Shown here: one piece after another, positions 11,598 through 23,406 of the stretch | Numbering within the stretch: position 1 is the stretch's first letter | Layout of the letters: each line of letters opens with the position of its first letter | Assembly: GCA_003255065.1 (NCBI GenBank) | Contig: QAOA01008552.1 | Location: 116,801-180,800 of the forward strand | DNA from: Cercis canadensis | Lineage: Eukaryota; Streptophyta; Magnoliopsida; Fabales; Fabaceae | Direction: 5' to 3' | Length of the DNA stretch: 64,000 nucleotides | Position numbers and translations under genes: made by a program | Notes under the pieces: generated by a model | Told to the model about the DNA's origin: nothing | The model's input: only the letters and a program-made list of their open reading frames with translations | The model's database searches: none

Positions 11598-11764
11598 GGA
11601 TCCAGTCATGTCACTTGAGTCATGTTACTCAGATCTGAGCCGTCCATTTCATTAAAGCTCATTTCAACCATTAAATATTAATGTGTTTTAATGGTTGAAA
11701 TGATCTTAAATAGAATAGACGGCTTAGATCTAAGCAACATGACTCAAGTTAACATGACTGGATC
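11598..11764. mobile_element. short near-palindromic MITE-like element (167 bp)
   Basis: The left arm starts GATCCAGTCATGT and runs through GAGTCATGTTACTCAGATC, GAGCCGTCCATT and TTTCAACCATTAAA. The right arm is its near-perfect reverse complement ending ACATGACTGGATC. The arms meet with only a few unpaired bases, so the whole element could fold into one hairpin. No coding capacity. Confidence 0.75.
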
Positions 11765-11936
11765 TCTTCCCCCTCAACACATAACTACCCAACTGTTGTG
11801 AAGATGGAAATACCTAGCACAAGTCTAGTATGTGCCTTTTATGATAGAATACAATACATAAGAGTTTCATGTGCATTTTTCTATGATAGAACCTTAATTT
11901 TATTAACACTACATAGTATGTGCCTCACGGATTTTC

Positions 11937-12503
11937 TTGGCTTAACTGTAATTTTGGTCTCTTATTTTAACGTTTTTTACATCTATTTTAAAATTTAACA
12001 ATTTAATCTTTTTATTTACCTTAAAATTACAATTTTAATCTAAACGTTAGTCTCCTAACAGAAAATTCTAGTTTGGCACTAAAAATAATTTTTTTATTAA
12101 ATTGCCAACTAATGTCACCTACAAAGCACGTGACCAACAAAAAAAAAAGTAACAACTTTTTTTTTTTTAGAAAAATATTTCATATTCTTCCTCTCAAAGA
12201 AAAGACAAAGATGAAAGGGAGAGCGCTTAAGATATATTGCCATTTCAACAAATGGCTATTAATTTTTGGCTGAATTATGGGTTATTTTATGTTAATTATG
12301 ATTTAATTATGTTTAAATAGTTATTTAATAATAATTTTTTATGCCACATCAACATGACCTGTTAATTTTTTAATGGTTGAATAATAGGAGGACTAAATTG
12401 TTCAAACTCACTAAAATATAGAGACTAAATCATTGAGTTTTAAAATGAGAGGACTACGTAAAAATTGTTAAAACAGAGAGACTAAAATTATAATTAAGCC
12501 AAT
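11937..12503. mobile_element. MITE-like inverted-repeat element (about 567 bp)
   Basis: The left end TTGGCTTAACTGTAATTTTG and the right end TAAAATTATAATTAAGCCAA are reverse-complementary, and similarity continues about 120 bp inward (arms rich in AATTTAATC / GACTAAAT). Ends of this form are common in non-autonomous Mutator-like elements. The unique centre has a CACGTG and A-runs. No coding frame was identified. Confidence 0.6.
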
Positions 12504-12633
12504 CTTCTTTGACGTGGAGACCAATCACCAACTTGACTATGGCCTTTTCAAAGCTTCATCGCTTACTTGATTTTTCTCTTATTTTTGTAGGTCCTTACTT
12601 GCAAATTTTTTTATTCGTTAGTAATAATTTTTA

Positions 12634-12858
12634 CAGGGTAAGACAAGGACAAAATATATGCCTTATTACCATTTTTTACATTGTTTTGGTTATCATACTA
12701 ACACAGTTAATATGAATTAATTTTTATTGATTTGGGTTATACTAAAAAAATTTAAGTAAACCCAACAAAAATTAAATCAAGTTAAGTGTGCTAGTATGAT
12801 ACAGCGTAAAACTAAAATAATGTAGGATAAGACATTTATCTTTTCCTTCGTGGTATAG
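12634..12858. mobile_element. MITE-like inverted repeat related to the element at 33642
   Basis: Imperfect arms run from about 12634 (GGTAAGACAAGGACAAAAT) to about 12858. The right arm contains GTGCTAGTATGATACAG followed by CGTAAAACTAAAATAATGTA, closely matching the right arm of the element at 33642-33872, so the two probably share a family. Ends are approximate. Confidence 0.55.
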
Positions 12859-12963
12859 TATAGTCTCACCCATTTTTACAAGATGAAAATGTTAAATTAA
12901 ATTATCTTTAACACATTCATAAAAAATGTTTTATGTTTTTTTTTATATGAATATAATCTTTAA

Positions 12964-13173
12964 TTAAACATCAAAAATAAGTACATCTAAAAGAATGACT
13001 AGAGGATTCTCCAACCAAATGAGATTCATAGGACTAAATTTTCTTAATTGAATAAGCTTATGAGCTACTCCATTAGCTACCCTAAGAATCCAATGAAAAA
13101 AAATTATTCTCATGGTGTGAACTATCTCTAAAATATCATACAACACCATAACACGACTCTTGTGAAGCTGCAT
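12964..13173 (-). pseudogene. LINE-type RNase H domain tail relic
   Basis: The reverse strand encodes a fragment with FHWILRVANGVAHKL followed by WLENPL..LLDVLIFD. This resembles the end of the plant RVT_3 RNase H domain (usual form: R.AN.VAH.LA then WL..P...L..D). There is no start and no upstream catalytic core, so it is a short decayed retroelement remnant. Confidence 0.45.
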
Positions 13174-13199
13174 CTAGCTAAAACAAATATAGTCCATGA

Positions 13200-14030
13200 A
13201 TACTAAAATTGAACTTTTCTTAATCGGTGAGTAGTGCTGTCATAATGGTTGGGCCTAATTTTTGAGGCTCAAGTCCAACTTTATAAGGCTCTATATATAA
13301 ACGGTTTGGATTGATTATTATTTTATTATTTAAAAAAATTAAAAATAAAAAGAGAAAAATAAATGAAAAATAAAAGAAAGTTAAAATAGGGCTGGCCCAA
13401 TTACTAAATAAGCCAGCCCAAAATCAGGCCGAATGAAAAAAGTCTAACTTTATAGGCCTTGAAACCCTAACCAAATTTTAAATAAGTCAAATTTAAATTT
13501 TAAATGAGCCGCGCTCAAAATTGACAATATATTTTTATTTTTGTTGGTACTATCAAAATTGACAATACTATCAAAGAGTATGATTGTCATTGAACAATAA
13601 TTTTTTGGAGGTTTCTTACATACTTTTCATATTTATGTAGTATGTCATATTACATGAAATTAGTCAATATGAGAATGACATATGCACAAATTAACTGTTT
13701 TTAAATTTATTTAAAATGATAAAATAAATTATATTTATATTTAATAAAATATAAAAATTACGTGTACTTATCACGTCAGTGTAATATGACATACTCATGT
13801 AGTATCATAGAATCCTAATAATTTCTTTTACCAAAATAAGAAAAAACATTGGTTTTAGCTGACTTGCAAGTGGACAAAAATCTAACCATCATAGCTATCG
13901 TCCTATAGAAATATTTTGAGTTTTTGTTTTGGCATATTTTCCATTAAAATAAAAAATATAGGAGCAGAAATGGGCTGGCCCATACCATACGACTCTCCTG
14001 ACCCAACCATAAGGCGCTTGTTTAGATCCC
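13200..14030. other. intergenic region upstream of the TM9 gene
   Basis: AT-rich, without a supported gene. The last roughly 100 bp (from about 13985) become C/T-rich (TCTCTTCTCTTTTCTATTCC) and probably mark the promoter and transcription start of the downstream gene. Confidence 0.45.
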
Positions 14031-14787
14031 ATTTCTCTTCTCTTTTCTATTCCCTTCCTAACGAATCGAGATCTTCATCCAATTCTTAATCCATGGTCTG
14101 AGTCCCCTCTCTCTCTGTTCAGTGAAAGCTTATAACTTTCGAACTCTATAGCGGAAAAACCACGCCATAGCCAGATCTCACGGTTTGCTATTTATTCTTC
14201 TTCTTCTCTACTACTTGTTCATTTCCTTGTCCTGTTCTTTTTCCTGTTTTTGGTTTTTCATTTCAGATATGTCGGTGTAGCCATGTTCTTGTTCTTGTGA
14301 TTTTTGATCTCTGGAAAAATTTGGGTCCTATTGGTTCAGTGTAAATTTTGTGTTTTTAGGATTGTTTTTGGGTTTTTGCTGCTGTTATTAATATGCTATA
14401 ATTGGTAGTTTTTATTTTTTATTGCTTCCAATTTCATTTCTGTTGCTCGTGGATTATTTGAATTTTTATAGTAATAGTTCTTAGTCTCGTTGTTGGAAAT
14501 TTGTTATTGTTTTAATGGTAGTTGTTTACTATTAAGATTGAATCCATGAATAAGCTTTCTGATCTGGTTCTGGATTATTCATAAGGCGATCTTTTGACCC
14601 TTTTGTTACTTCTTCATGGATCTGATGCTAAAACCTTGAATAACTGTTTGCATATTTTTATGTGGCTTTGGAATCTGATGTTAAAATGTTTATTCTTCTG
14701 TAGATTTGGTGTTGAATGCGTCGTTTGAGTTAGCTTAGATTCACAGAAAACTTTCCAACATCTGCTGTCGTCTTTTAATTCAATTCA

Positions 14788-16767
14788 ATGGAGTTGCCAG
14801 CCCTAAGAAGACCCTTGATCTACTGGGTTTTCGTTTCTGTCATTGTCTTGGCTCAATTCAGCAATGCATTCTATCTACCTGGAAGCTACATGCACACTTA
14901 TTCCACGAAGGATCCAATATTTGCCAAAGTTAATTCATTGACATCCATAGAAACTGAGCTTCCCTTCAGCTACTACAGTCTCCCTTACTGCCAGCCCTCT
15001 ACTGGCATAAAGAAAAGTGCTGAGAATCTTGGAGAGCTCCTAATGGGAGATCAGATCGATAATTCACCTTACCGTTTCCGAATGAATGTTAATGAGACTG
15101 TCTACCTCTGCACTACAAATCCATTGAATGAGCATGAGGTAAAGCTATTGAAACAGAGAACACGGGATCTGTATCAGGTAAATATGATCCTGGATAACTT
15201 GCCAGTTATGAGGTTTGCTAATCAAAATGGAGTTAAAATCCAATGGACAGGGTTCCCTGTTGGATACACACCTCCTGACGGTAGTGCAGATTACATCATT
15301 AACCACCTCAAATTCACGATTTTGGTTCATGAATATGAAGGAAGTGGGGTTGAGATTATTGGGACTGGTGAGGAAGGTATGGGTGTTATTTCTGAAGCTG
15401 ATAAGAAGAAGGCATCTGGATATGAAATAGTTGGCTTTCAGGTTATCCCTTGTAGTATTAAACACGATCCTGAAGTCATGACAAAGTTTCATTTGTATGA
15501 CAATATCTCATCTATTAGCTGTCCAACTGATTTTGACAAGTATCAAATAATAAGGGCGCAAGAGAGGATATCATTTACATATGAGGTTGAATTTGTGAAA
15601 AGTGATATAAGATGGCCATCACGTTGGGATGCTTATTTGAAGATGGAGGGTGCCCGAGTGCACTGGTTCTCAATCCTAAATTCACTGATGGTGATATTTT
15701 TCCTAGCAGGTATTGTTTTTGTCATTTTCTTAAGAACTGTGAGAAGGGACTTGACTAGGTATGAGGAATTGGACAAAGAAGCACAAGCTCAGATGAACGA
15801 GGAGCTTTCAGGATGGAAACTTGTTGTAGGTGATGTGTTTAGAGAGCCTGAGTGCTCAAAGCTTCTATGTGTGATGATTGGAGATGGGGTTCAGATTCTT
15901 GGGATGGCTATTGTTACTATTGTTTTTGCAGCCTTTGGTTTCATGTCACCAGCTTCCCGAGGAATGTTACTAACAGGGATGATAATTCTATATCTTTTCC
16001 TGGGAATTGTTGCTGGTTATGTCAGCGTTCGTCTCTGGAGTACCATTAAGGGAACTGCAGAAGGGTGGAGGTCGATTTCCTGGTTTGCTGCATGTTTTTT
16101 CCCTGGAATTGCTTTTATTATTCTAACAGCAATGAATTTTGTTCTCTGGGGCAGCAACAGTACTGGTGCTATTCCAATATCCTTGTATTTTGAGCTGTTC
16201 TTCCTCTGGTTCTGCATTTCAGTGCCACTTACCCTTATTGGAGGGTTCATGGGGACAAAAGCTCAGCCAATTGAATATCCTGTACGGACTAATCAGATTC
16301 CAAGGGAAATTCCTGCACGTAAATATCCATCATGGCTTCTTGTTCTTGGTGCAGGAACCCTTCCATTTGGAACTCTCTTCATTGAGCTTTTCTTTATCCT
16401 TTCCAGTATCTGGCTTGGGAGGTTCTATTATGTATTTGGCTTCCTGTTGGTTGTTCTTTTATTGCTGATCATTGTTTGTGCAGAAGTGTCAGTGGTTCTC
16501 ACCTATATGCATCTTTGTGTGGAAGATTGGCGGTGGTGGTGGAAGGCATTTTTTGCTTCAGGCTCTGTTGCTCTTTATGTCTTCTTGTACTCCATTAATT
16601 ACTTGGTTTTCGACCTGCAGAGTTTGAGTGGACCAGTCTCAGCTTTCCTTTATCTTGGCTATTCACTGCTCATGGCAGTTGCAATCATGTTGTCAACTGG
16701 CACCATTGGCTTCCTTATGTCATTCTACTTTGTGCACTATTTGTTCTCATCAGTCAAGATAGATTGA
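14788..16767 (+). CDS. transmembrane 9 superfamily (EMP70) protein, TMN11/TMN12 type
   Basis: One uninterrupted 659-aa coding region. Residues 1-27 are a signal peptide (cleavage near FSNAF/YLPGS). Residues 28 to about 290 form the lumenal domain with the family signature FYLPGSYMHTY and PFSYYSLPYCQP. One membrane helix follows (about 294-314, FSILNSLMVIFFLAGIVFV), then a cytosolic loop and eight more helices to the C-terminus, giving the nine-span layout. The protein ends SSVKID, a KXD-type motif known in plant EMP70 proteins to bind COPI and retain them in the Golgi. An intron in the 5'UTR is likely, from about 14183 to 14703 (TTCTGTAG acceptor). The intronless CDS is typical of this subgroup. 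The closest Arabidopsis relatives I recall are At4g12650 and At5g35160. Confidence 0.95.
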   Translation: MELPALRRPLIYWVFVSVIVLAQFSNAFYLPGSYMHTYSTKDPIFAKVNSLTSIETELPFSYYSLPYCQPSTGIKKSAENLGELLMGDQIDNSPYRFRMNVNETVYLCTTNPLNEHEVKLLKQRTRDLYQVNMILDNLPVMRFANQNGVKIQWTGFPVGYTPPDGSADYIINHLKFTILVHEYEGSGVEIIGTGEEGMGVISEADKKKASGYEIVGFQVIPCSIKHDPEVMTKFHLYDNISSISCPTDFDKYQIIRAQERISFTYEVEFVKSDIRWPSRWDAYLKMEGARVHWFSILNSLMVIFFLAGIVFVIFLRTVRRDLTRYEELDKEAQAQMNEELSGWKLVVGDVFREPECSKLLCVMIGDGVQILGMAIVTIVFAAFGFMSPASRGMLLTGMIILYLFLGIVAGYVSVRLWSTIKGTAEGWRSISWFAACFFPGIAFIILTAMNFVLWGSNSTGAIPISLYFELFFLWFCISVPLTLIGGFMGTKAQPIEYPVRTNQIPREIPARKYPSWLLVLGAGTLPFGTLFIELFFILSSIWLGRFYYVFGFLLVVLLLLIIVCAEVSVVLTYMHLCVEDWRWWWKAFFASGSVALYVFLYSINYLVFDLQSLSGPVSAFLYLGYSLLMAVAIMLSTGTIGFLMSFYFVHYLFSSVKID

Positions 16768-17099
16768 CCTTCTTTTTCTATTCATCATCAACTAAACAAA
16801 AGGGTCTGGCATGCAGCAGGAAGAGGAACTTTTATCAATCAATGTACCGTCTGCTGAGTTCTTTTTGTAGCTTGATTGTGATGCAGCATATCAAGAGGGG
16901 AAACAAATGCTTTGCTGATTGCATTAATACTTGTCAATTGCTCTTACATTGCACTGTGATCTGCAGTTTGTTCCCCTTCTTTTCCTCCCCTCCTTTTAAG
17001 TGGTTTACCCATTTAACTAGTGTTTTGAGCTTCGTTTATTTTACTTGCTTTAGTTTAATCAAGTTGGTTAGGAAGTTGTAATTTCTAAGACGGTTTCAT

Positions 17100-18300
17100 C
17101 CCTTATTCATTTTAATACTGAATATAAATGTTAAATTGATACTTCTAGATTTCTGAATGATTCCTACTGTATTTCTTGGTGTTTAATTTTTCTTTCTTTG
17201 CATCCAAGGACGGGAAGGTGATTTACTTATGCCTAAACGACTATCTTTCGTTCCCATTAATTGCAGACTCTGTTTTGTTATTCTGAATCCATGGTCTTCT
17301 TTATGTGTACGTGCAGGTGACAGCGCCCCCACCCCCTTTCTTTCTCCCCAAATTTTATTTTCTTAGTTAAATTTCTATTTTAATCAAGTTAAGATTTGTG
17401 TGTGCGTATGTGTGTTTACTTTGAAATCCTGTCCTGAAATCCCATGTTTACACATTCAAATGGGATTGTATTTAGTGTTGTAGGAGTTGTGCTTCCTTTC
17501 CCTTGGCGGGGATAGCAGTTTGCTAGTAGAGTTGCTGTTTGATTGATACCATTGATGCGTATTTTAATGGTATTTGTCAATTCCCTTATGTAGCCTATTA
17601 CTCGAATTGAAGATAGTGTTGTTTTCTTACATGGGAAATGCTACATAGTGTTGTCCATGGGATGGGAAATTCTTAGGCTAACATAATGCGCCACTTAGTT
17701 GTGCAGTTAGTCAACAGGATGCCTTGTACAAAGATTCATGTCCTACTGTGCAGGGATTTAGGTCCTGCCCAAACTTTGTAAAAAGCATCCTAATGGCTTA
17801 GTTCGCAATTTAAGTGGTGCATTATGTTCACCTAAGAGAGAGTTGATGATGATGAATTAGAGAAAAGAATATGTACCAAACGGTCGAGTGGTATTGAGGG
17901 GGCTAATCTAGAGTCGTAGTTAAAGTATCAAAAAAGAAAAAAAGAATATGTAGGGGGATAATTATTTTTGGAAGAAGTCATGTGAGATCGTTTATTTCAC
18001 GAGGTTGTAGAGTGGTTTATGGGGTATGAGACAGCAAATAGAGTAATTTATGTACAAGGCTGCAATAGAGAATTGATTATGAAAGTATTGGGTTTGTACC
18101 CAAACATTCTTTGCCCTGTACACTCTTGCTCCTTTCTTGTTAGTTTAAATGAAAGTGTGTGGCACAGAAAGCATGGATGGGAAAAGTGATAGTGGTATCT
18201 AACTTTCAGTTGGACAAGGAATTTTATTCAATAGGCTCCTTTTGGCCATTATTCCCTGTGGTATGCTCTTCTGAATAAAGCTCCTAAGAGGGTTTGCACA
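17100..18300. other. intergenic between TM9 gene and PAL
   Basis: The left part is probable 3'UTR and flank of the TM9 gene, and the right part is the 3' flank of PAL. A MITE-like element sits at 17671-17837. Nothing else is recognisable. Confidence 0.5.
17671..17837. mobile_element. MITE-like inverted repeat (about 167 bp)
   Basis: The left arm TCTTAGGCTAACATAATGCG continues with CCACTTAG and GATGCCTTGTACAAAG. The right arm reads CTTTGTAAAAAGCATCC, then CTTAAGTGG..GCATTATGTT-type sequence, ending CACCTAAGA. The arms are reverse complements with about 15-20% mismatch. No coding capacity. Confidence 0.7.
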
Positions 18301-18416
18301 GGTTAGTAACCCACCATACTTTTATTATTCATACAAAAGCAAAAAGGAAGAAAGAGATAGAGAGAGAAAAAAGATGCAAGTAAGTTATAGCAGAACATAA
18401 CTGTAGCAGAACATAA

Positions 18417-21400
18417 CTAAATTTGGCAAGGGGCACCATTCCAATCTGCAAGGCATTCCAGAATTGGATCAATAATCTTTCCTTCACACATTGCTTCAAA
18501 CACTTTATCAAAGTCCTCATCTGGTGAATTGATCTTTTCTCCAGTTAGCAATTCAGTTCCCAACTCCTCCCTCACAAATTTGTATAGTGGATAAGACCTA
18601 CACTCCTTGATTCTGTTTGCAATTGCAGGGTTGCCATTCTCATAAGCCACCCTTGCACTTTCAACTTCTTTTAGTAAGAGAGACTTCAATTCCTCCTCAA
18701 AAGCTCCAATCTTTTCAAAAATTGAAGTGCTCACAATATTCTTCTCATTGATGGCATTCGTGTGTGCATGCTCATAAAGTACTTGCTTTAGTTTTGGCAT
18801 CAATGGGTATGCACCATTGAAAGGATCATCAATGTAGGAAAATACGTATTCTTTTTCAACAATTTTCACCAAATCTTCCTCACAAAATCTAAATGGGTTA
18901 ATTTCTTCATTGTCTCCTTTGTCTAGAATCTTATTTGCAACTTGGCTTACAGTTTCCTTCACTGTGCTCTTCAAATTTTCCCCTAAATGCCTCAAATCAA
19001 TTGCTTGACATAGTGCAACCAGAAATGTGGAACACATGAGCTTCAAGATATCAACAGATTCCTCAGTTTTTCTTGCAGAAATCAAACCCAGCGAGTTCAC
19101 ATCTTGGTTGTGCTGCTCACAACTTTGCACGTGGCTTGTTACCGGGTTTGCAAGATATTGAAGTTCAGAACAATAAGATGCCATGGCCACTTCAGCTGCC
19201 TTGAAACCATAATCCAAACTTGGGTTTCTACCAGCAGAGAGATTTGATGGCAACCCATTATTATAAGAGTCATTGACAAGCTCAGTGAATTGTGCAAACA
19301 CAAGTTTGCCAATTGAAGCAATGGCTAAACGTGTGTTGTCCATTGAAACTCCAATTGGCGTGCCTTGGAAGTTACCACCATTTAATGCCTTATTCCTTGT
19401 AACATCAATAAGAGGATTATCATTCACTGAGTTTATCTCCCTTTCAATTGATTTAGTTGAAAACCGAATAACTTCGATCTGTGGTCCTAGCCATTGAGGG
19501 CAAGTTACAAGAGCATAACGATCTTTCTTAGGCTTCTGCAGTGATGGGTCTATCTTCTTAGCTTCCTTGACATACGAGCTTCCTTCTAAAATGTGTTCTA
19601 TAATAGCAGCAGCTTCAATTTGACCAGGATGGTACTTAAGCTTATGTATCAGATGGTGTGTGAATTCAGGATTTCCCTGCATTACTTCAGCAAAAATTGC
19701 TGATAGAATTTCTGACAGCAATACTAATATATTCGCCTCGAAAAGAACAATAGAAGCTAAGCCAGATCCAACAGCAGTGCCATTAACAAGAGCAAGGCCT
19801 TCTTTTGGCTGCAATTCAAAGAACCCGGAATTGATACCAGCTAAATGGAAAGCTTCCTTGGGATTCAAGGTATCTCCAGAGGGTCCAATAGATTTTGAGT
19901 TTCGCCTACCAACTAGCAATGCAACAATGTAGGAAAGAGGAATGAGATCACCAGAAGCAGTGATTGTCCCACGTAACGGTAATAAGGGAGTTACATTGTT
20001 GTTAAGGAGTTTTGTGATGGCTTCTAAGATCTCAAATCTGAGGCCTGAGTAGCCTTGAAGAAGGGTGTTCACCCTCACTAGCATAGCTGCTCTTGTTGCA
20101 GATTGAGGCAGAGTATGGGATAACTCTGCTCCCTTACCAAACATTCCAGAGTTTAAAACTCTGCAGGAAAAATTGAAAAAAAGCTCAGGAATGGAATTTT
20201 AGTATTTGGACCTTTTAGTTAAGATGCTCATAAGTAATGTAGGGGATATAGCGCAAACAAGTTTCAATTTTCATTTTTTTTTTACTTATAGATAAATGGC
20301 GGTTGTAATTGCAATCAAGGAGATTCAACCTCGGGAAGGAGATGAGGAGACTAATCATATGACAGGGAACACATTCCATTGAGTTAGAGCTCTTCCTCAA
20401 GTTTTAATATTCATTAGCTTACACATGTATGTAATTTATGTTTAACAAAAAACAATATTAAGTGGGTCAAAGTAAAACAAAGTGCACAAATAACACTACT
20501 ATATCTTTTCAAGTTATTTAATCTATATATGATTAATAAAATATTAATAAAATACATTCTATGTGTATATGATAATTAAAAATGTATATGACTCCATATT
20601 ATAAATATTGTTGATTAAATTAGGATTCACAGTAGTATAACACATCTTTATGTTTAAGATGTGATCAACAAGTTATCATTTAAAAGAGAAAAAATTAAAG
20701 AAAGAAAAGTATTCTACACCTTTCATGCTCGTGTCCACAAAATCATCTCTACCCACTCATTGAATTAGTCAAGACATTCTATTACAACCTCTAACTTCTG
20801 TTCTGACTCATTTCTTGGCCATATTCTATCTATTATGCCTAGATTCAGCCAATCTAGTTAATTTAGTGGATTTTAAACCAATAACATTTTTTATATATAG
20901 AATGCAAGTTAATTTAACCTAAATATTTGTACAACAGAACCTGTACCTATGTGGTAAACTGAGTTTACTTAAGAATTCTTTTTATTTGCAGATATGTTAA
21001 TATAAAGCAGTAGCACACATGACAACATATATGTGAATTTAAACAAATCTACATTAAACCTTTTTAAACTTTTTCGGTAGAAATCAAATTTTTTACATTA
21101 AAAAGTTACTTTAATTCATGAAAGATGCATATAAAATCATTTTAGTCACTAATTTTTTTTTTATATCACTTAAGCCTTTAAAAATTCAAAAAAATTAATC
21201 ATAATATTCTTTTTTAACTATCACTTAGGTTTTTGAAAAAAATTAATTTGATCAACTTTTTATACTTTTGAAAATTCAAGTGATATAAAAAATCTTTTAA
21301 AAAATTAAAACAACATTTTACTCAATTTTCTACCACTAGTTATATATGAATTTGGGAAGAAAATATGAAGAAGATTCAACAACTGCTATACAATTGATTC

Positions 21401-21772
21401 ATATATATATATATAACCTTACCTAACTAGCTCCTTTTGAAGGGCAGTACCTTGTTTGGTTCGCCTATGTGAGGCAGCACCAAACCCAGTGGTAACACCA
21501 TAAATATCTGTGCCTTTCTCAATGCTCTCCAAGATCCACTCAACGCTAGCCTCAACCCTTGCTCTTGCAGATTCCAATAGCTCAACCCTAACTTGTGTGT
21601 TACGTTTTGCAACAGCAGCCACCTGCGAAATCGTTAGCACCTCGCCGCCGAGATGGATCACCGAATTCCGGTACTCCGCCGCCATGCGTTTGACTTCATC
21701 TAAGTGGCTGCCCTTGAGTGACTCCGCTGCCGCCCCCCAATTCAGTGGGTCTGAGGTGGAGAAGTTTTCCAT
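18417..21772 (-). CDS. PAL: phenylalanine ammonia-lyase family protein
   Basis: Exon 1 is 21772-21423 and exon 2 is 20160-18417, split by one 1262-bp phase-2 intron at the conserved plant PAL position. The product is 697 aa, slightly shorter at the N-terminus than usual (about 710-720). PAL deaminates L-Phe to trans-cinnamate at the start of phenylpropanoid synthesis, as a cytosolic tetramer. The MIO-forming Ala-Ser-Gly is at 185-187 (TITASGDL). The catalytic Tyr is Y91 ([10 protein letters not shown]), and [26 protein letters not shown] and EQHNQD are intact. The usual pocket pair Phe-Leu (RFLNAG) is Val-Leu here (RVLNSG, V118). Other unusual sites are YALVTCPQ (usually YALRTSPQ) and [10 protein letters not shown] (usually an H before GG). 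The C-terminus ends NGAPCQI without the usual final Cys. It may be a divergent paralogue. Confidence 0.95.
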
Positions 21773-21849
21773 TTTAATTGTCCAAAAGAGGAGAGAAAGG
21801 CTATGGAAATGTTATGTAGAGGCCGTGTTTTGGAGCTCATGGATTTAAG

Positions 21850-21898
21850 CTTATATAGAGAAAGTGTTTTTGTTTGAGTGACGTTATCCACACCAACT
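21850..21898 (-). promoter_or_regulatory. PAL core promoter: TATA box plus TGACGT and ACCAAC motifs
   Basis: On the gene strand TATATAAG lies at 21857-21850, about 78 bp upstream of the ATG. Just upstream are TGACGT (21879-21884, an as-1/bZIP core) and ACCAACT (21892-21898, read on the + strand), which resembles the MYB-binding AC elements of PAL promoters. The TATA call is direct, and the two activator sites are inferred from motif resemblance. Confidence 0.55.
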
Positions 21899-21973
21899 CA
21901 TAAATTAAAAATAGGGGATGCTATAAGCTATTCTTGATATTTTAAAGCGTAAGAATAGAAAATATTTACAATT

Positions 21974-22254
21974 GAGAGTTTCGGACGGAATGAACTTTTG
22001 ATTTTGACATTATTAAAAAAAAATTAAAAATTGAGTCACTTAATATATGTTAAAATAATTAATTTTTTATAAAATACATAAACGAAACAATACAACATGA
22101 CGGAAAACAAATTAAAATATTAGTAATTTTATTTTACCTTGTTAAACTCAAATACTGTTAATAGTTTGGGGATGTGACTCATACCGAGTAATTTGATTTT
22201 TTGTGATATTTGTAATAATATCAAAATAAAAAGTTCATTTTACCTCAAACTCAA
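21974..22254. mobile_element. MITE-like inverted repeat near the PAL promoter (family 2)
   Basis: The left arm TTGAGAGTTTCGGACGGAAT with TGAACTTTTGATTTTGACAT and the right arm ending AAAAGTTCATTTTACCTCAA are reverse complements. The interior AAAAATTGAGTCACTTAAT resembles the interiors of the elements at 52988-53884 and 58073-58441, suggesting one family. It lies about 200 bp upstream of the PAL start codon. Confidence 0.6.
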
Positions 22255-23163
22255 TAAAAAGTGTTCTTCATTTTTACTTGTTTCACATAACTTGGGTAGC
22301 TTAGAATTCCTCAAACATTAAATTTGAGTTTGACAAAAGATTCCAAGTAGATCACCTATCTTTGCTAAATATTCTGTTTGTAAACACTTCGTAGATATAA
22401 CATTACTCACATTACTCTTCTAGTTTGGAGCTTCTTGGTTTACCTATGATGCATAAAGTTAATAGGTGTAGTTTAATGATAAAGAAAGATCTTAATAATT
22501 TTAAGAAGTTAAAGGTTTAAATATTCATACCATATTCTAACTTAAAAAATACTTAGATGTATATATCTATGTTTCATTTAAACATTTTTTTTGCCCTTAA
22601 CTCAGATGAAAACATCTATATAATATTTATGTATACAAGATCATAAGTAATGGAATGTGTAAACAATATTAATATTCTTTGGTTGGTGAGTAGGTGCATT
22701 ATAAGCAGGACAAATTGGTAGGTTCAGCCTTGAGAGTTGTTGAGAAGTGATTTTGACCATTAGATCAATCTTGATCTGACGGCCTGGACGTGCTCATGTT
22801 AGAAGTAAAAAAGGATTAGATGACTTTTGATAGTTCTATGTGAGTTGGGTTTACAAGTCAATAAGGGTAGCCGCCTTGAACGCTTCCTAAAGAAAGGCTA
22901 AAGAAAATTCAAACTCTGACTCTTGAGGAGTGCCAAGCATTCCAATTGAAGAAGAGAAGGGACCACTATGCCTCACAAGTCCAACAAGTACAAGCTTGAT
23001 TGCAAAAATCTAGTGTCTTTGTATGTTTTTCTTGAGGGGTGGAGCCATGAATTTTTTTAGGGGACCAAGAGGCAAGACTAAAAGTTATAATAAAGATAAC
23101 TAAAACCAATTTCAGAACTGATTATAGAATTAATTTTAGAAGATCAAAAGATAGAAAGCAAAT
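22255..23163. other. intergenic, unassigned
   Basis: No gene is recognised. The segment around 22690-23040 is less AT-rich than its surroundings and may be an old element or gene relic, but I could not match its short reading frames to any family. Confidence 0.4.
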
Positions 23164-23406
23164 TGTATTTCGTCTTTGAATTATTTCTTAAATGTCACTT
23201 TAGCTATTGATTTATTTTTGGTATCACTTTAATCTTCGAATAATCATATTATCCGTCAAATTAATCATCCGTAGTACTAAAATTTATCATTTAAAGGACT
23301 AATTTAGGGGACATAATGATTATTTGAGAACTAAAGTGACACTAAAAATAAATCAAGGACTAAAATGATATTTAAAAAATAATTCAGGGACACAAAAATG
23401 TATTTA
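23164..23406. mobile_element. MITE-like inverted repeat (family 1)
   Basis: The left arm TTGAATTATTTCTTAAATG plus TCACTTTAG..ATTGATTTATTTTTGG-type sequence pairs with the right arm CACTAAAAATAAATCAAGGA and ATGATATTTAAAAAATAATT. The layout and the arm sequence match the element at 10600-10857. Confidence 0.65.

Noticed and set aside
15145-15492. 115-codon reverse-strand frame inside the TM9 gene
   Set aside because: Shadow frame of a strongly conserved forward coding region, without motifs.
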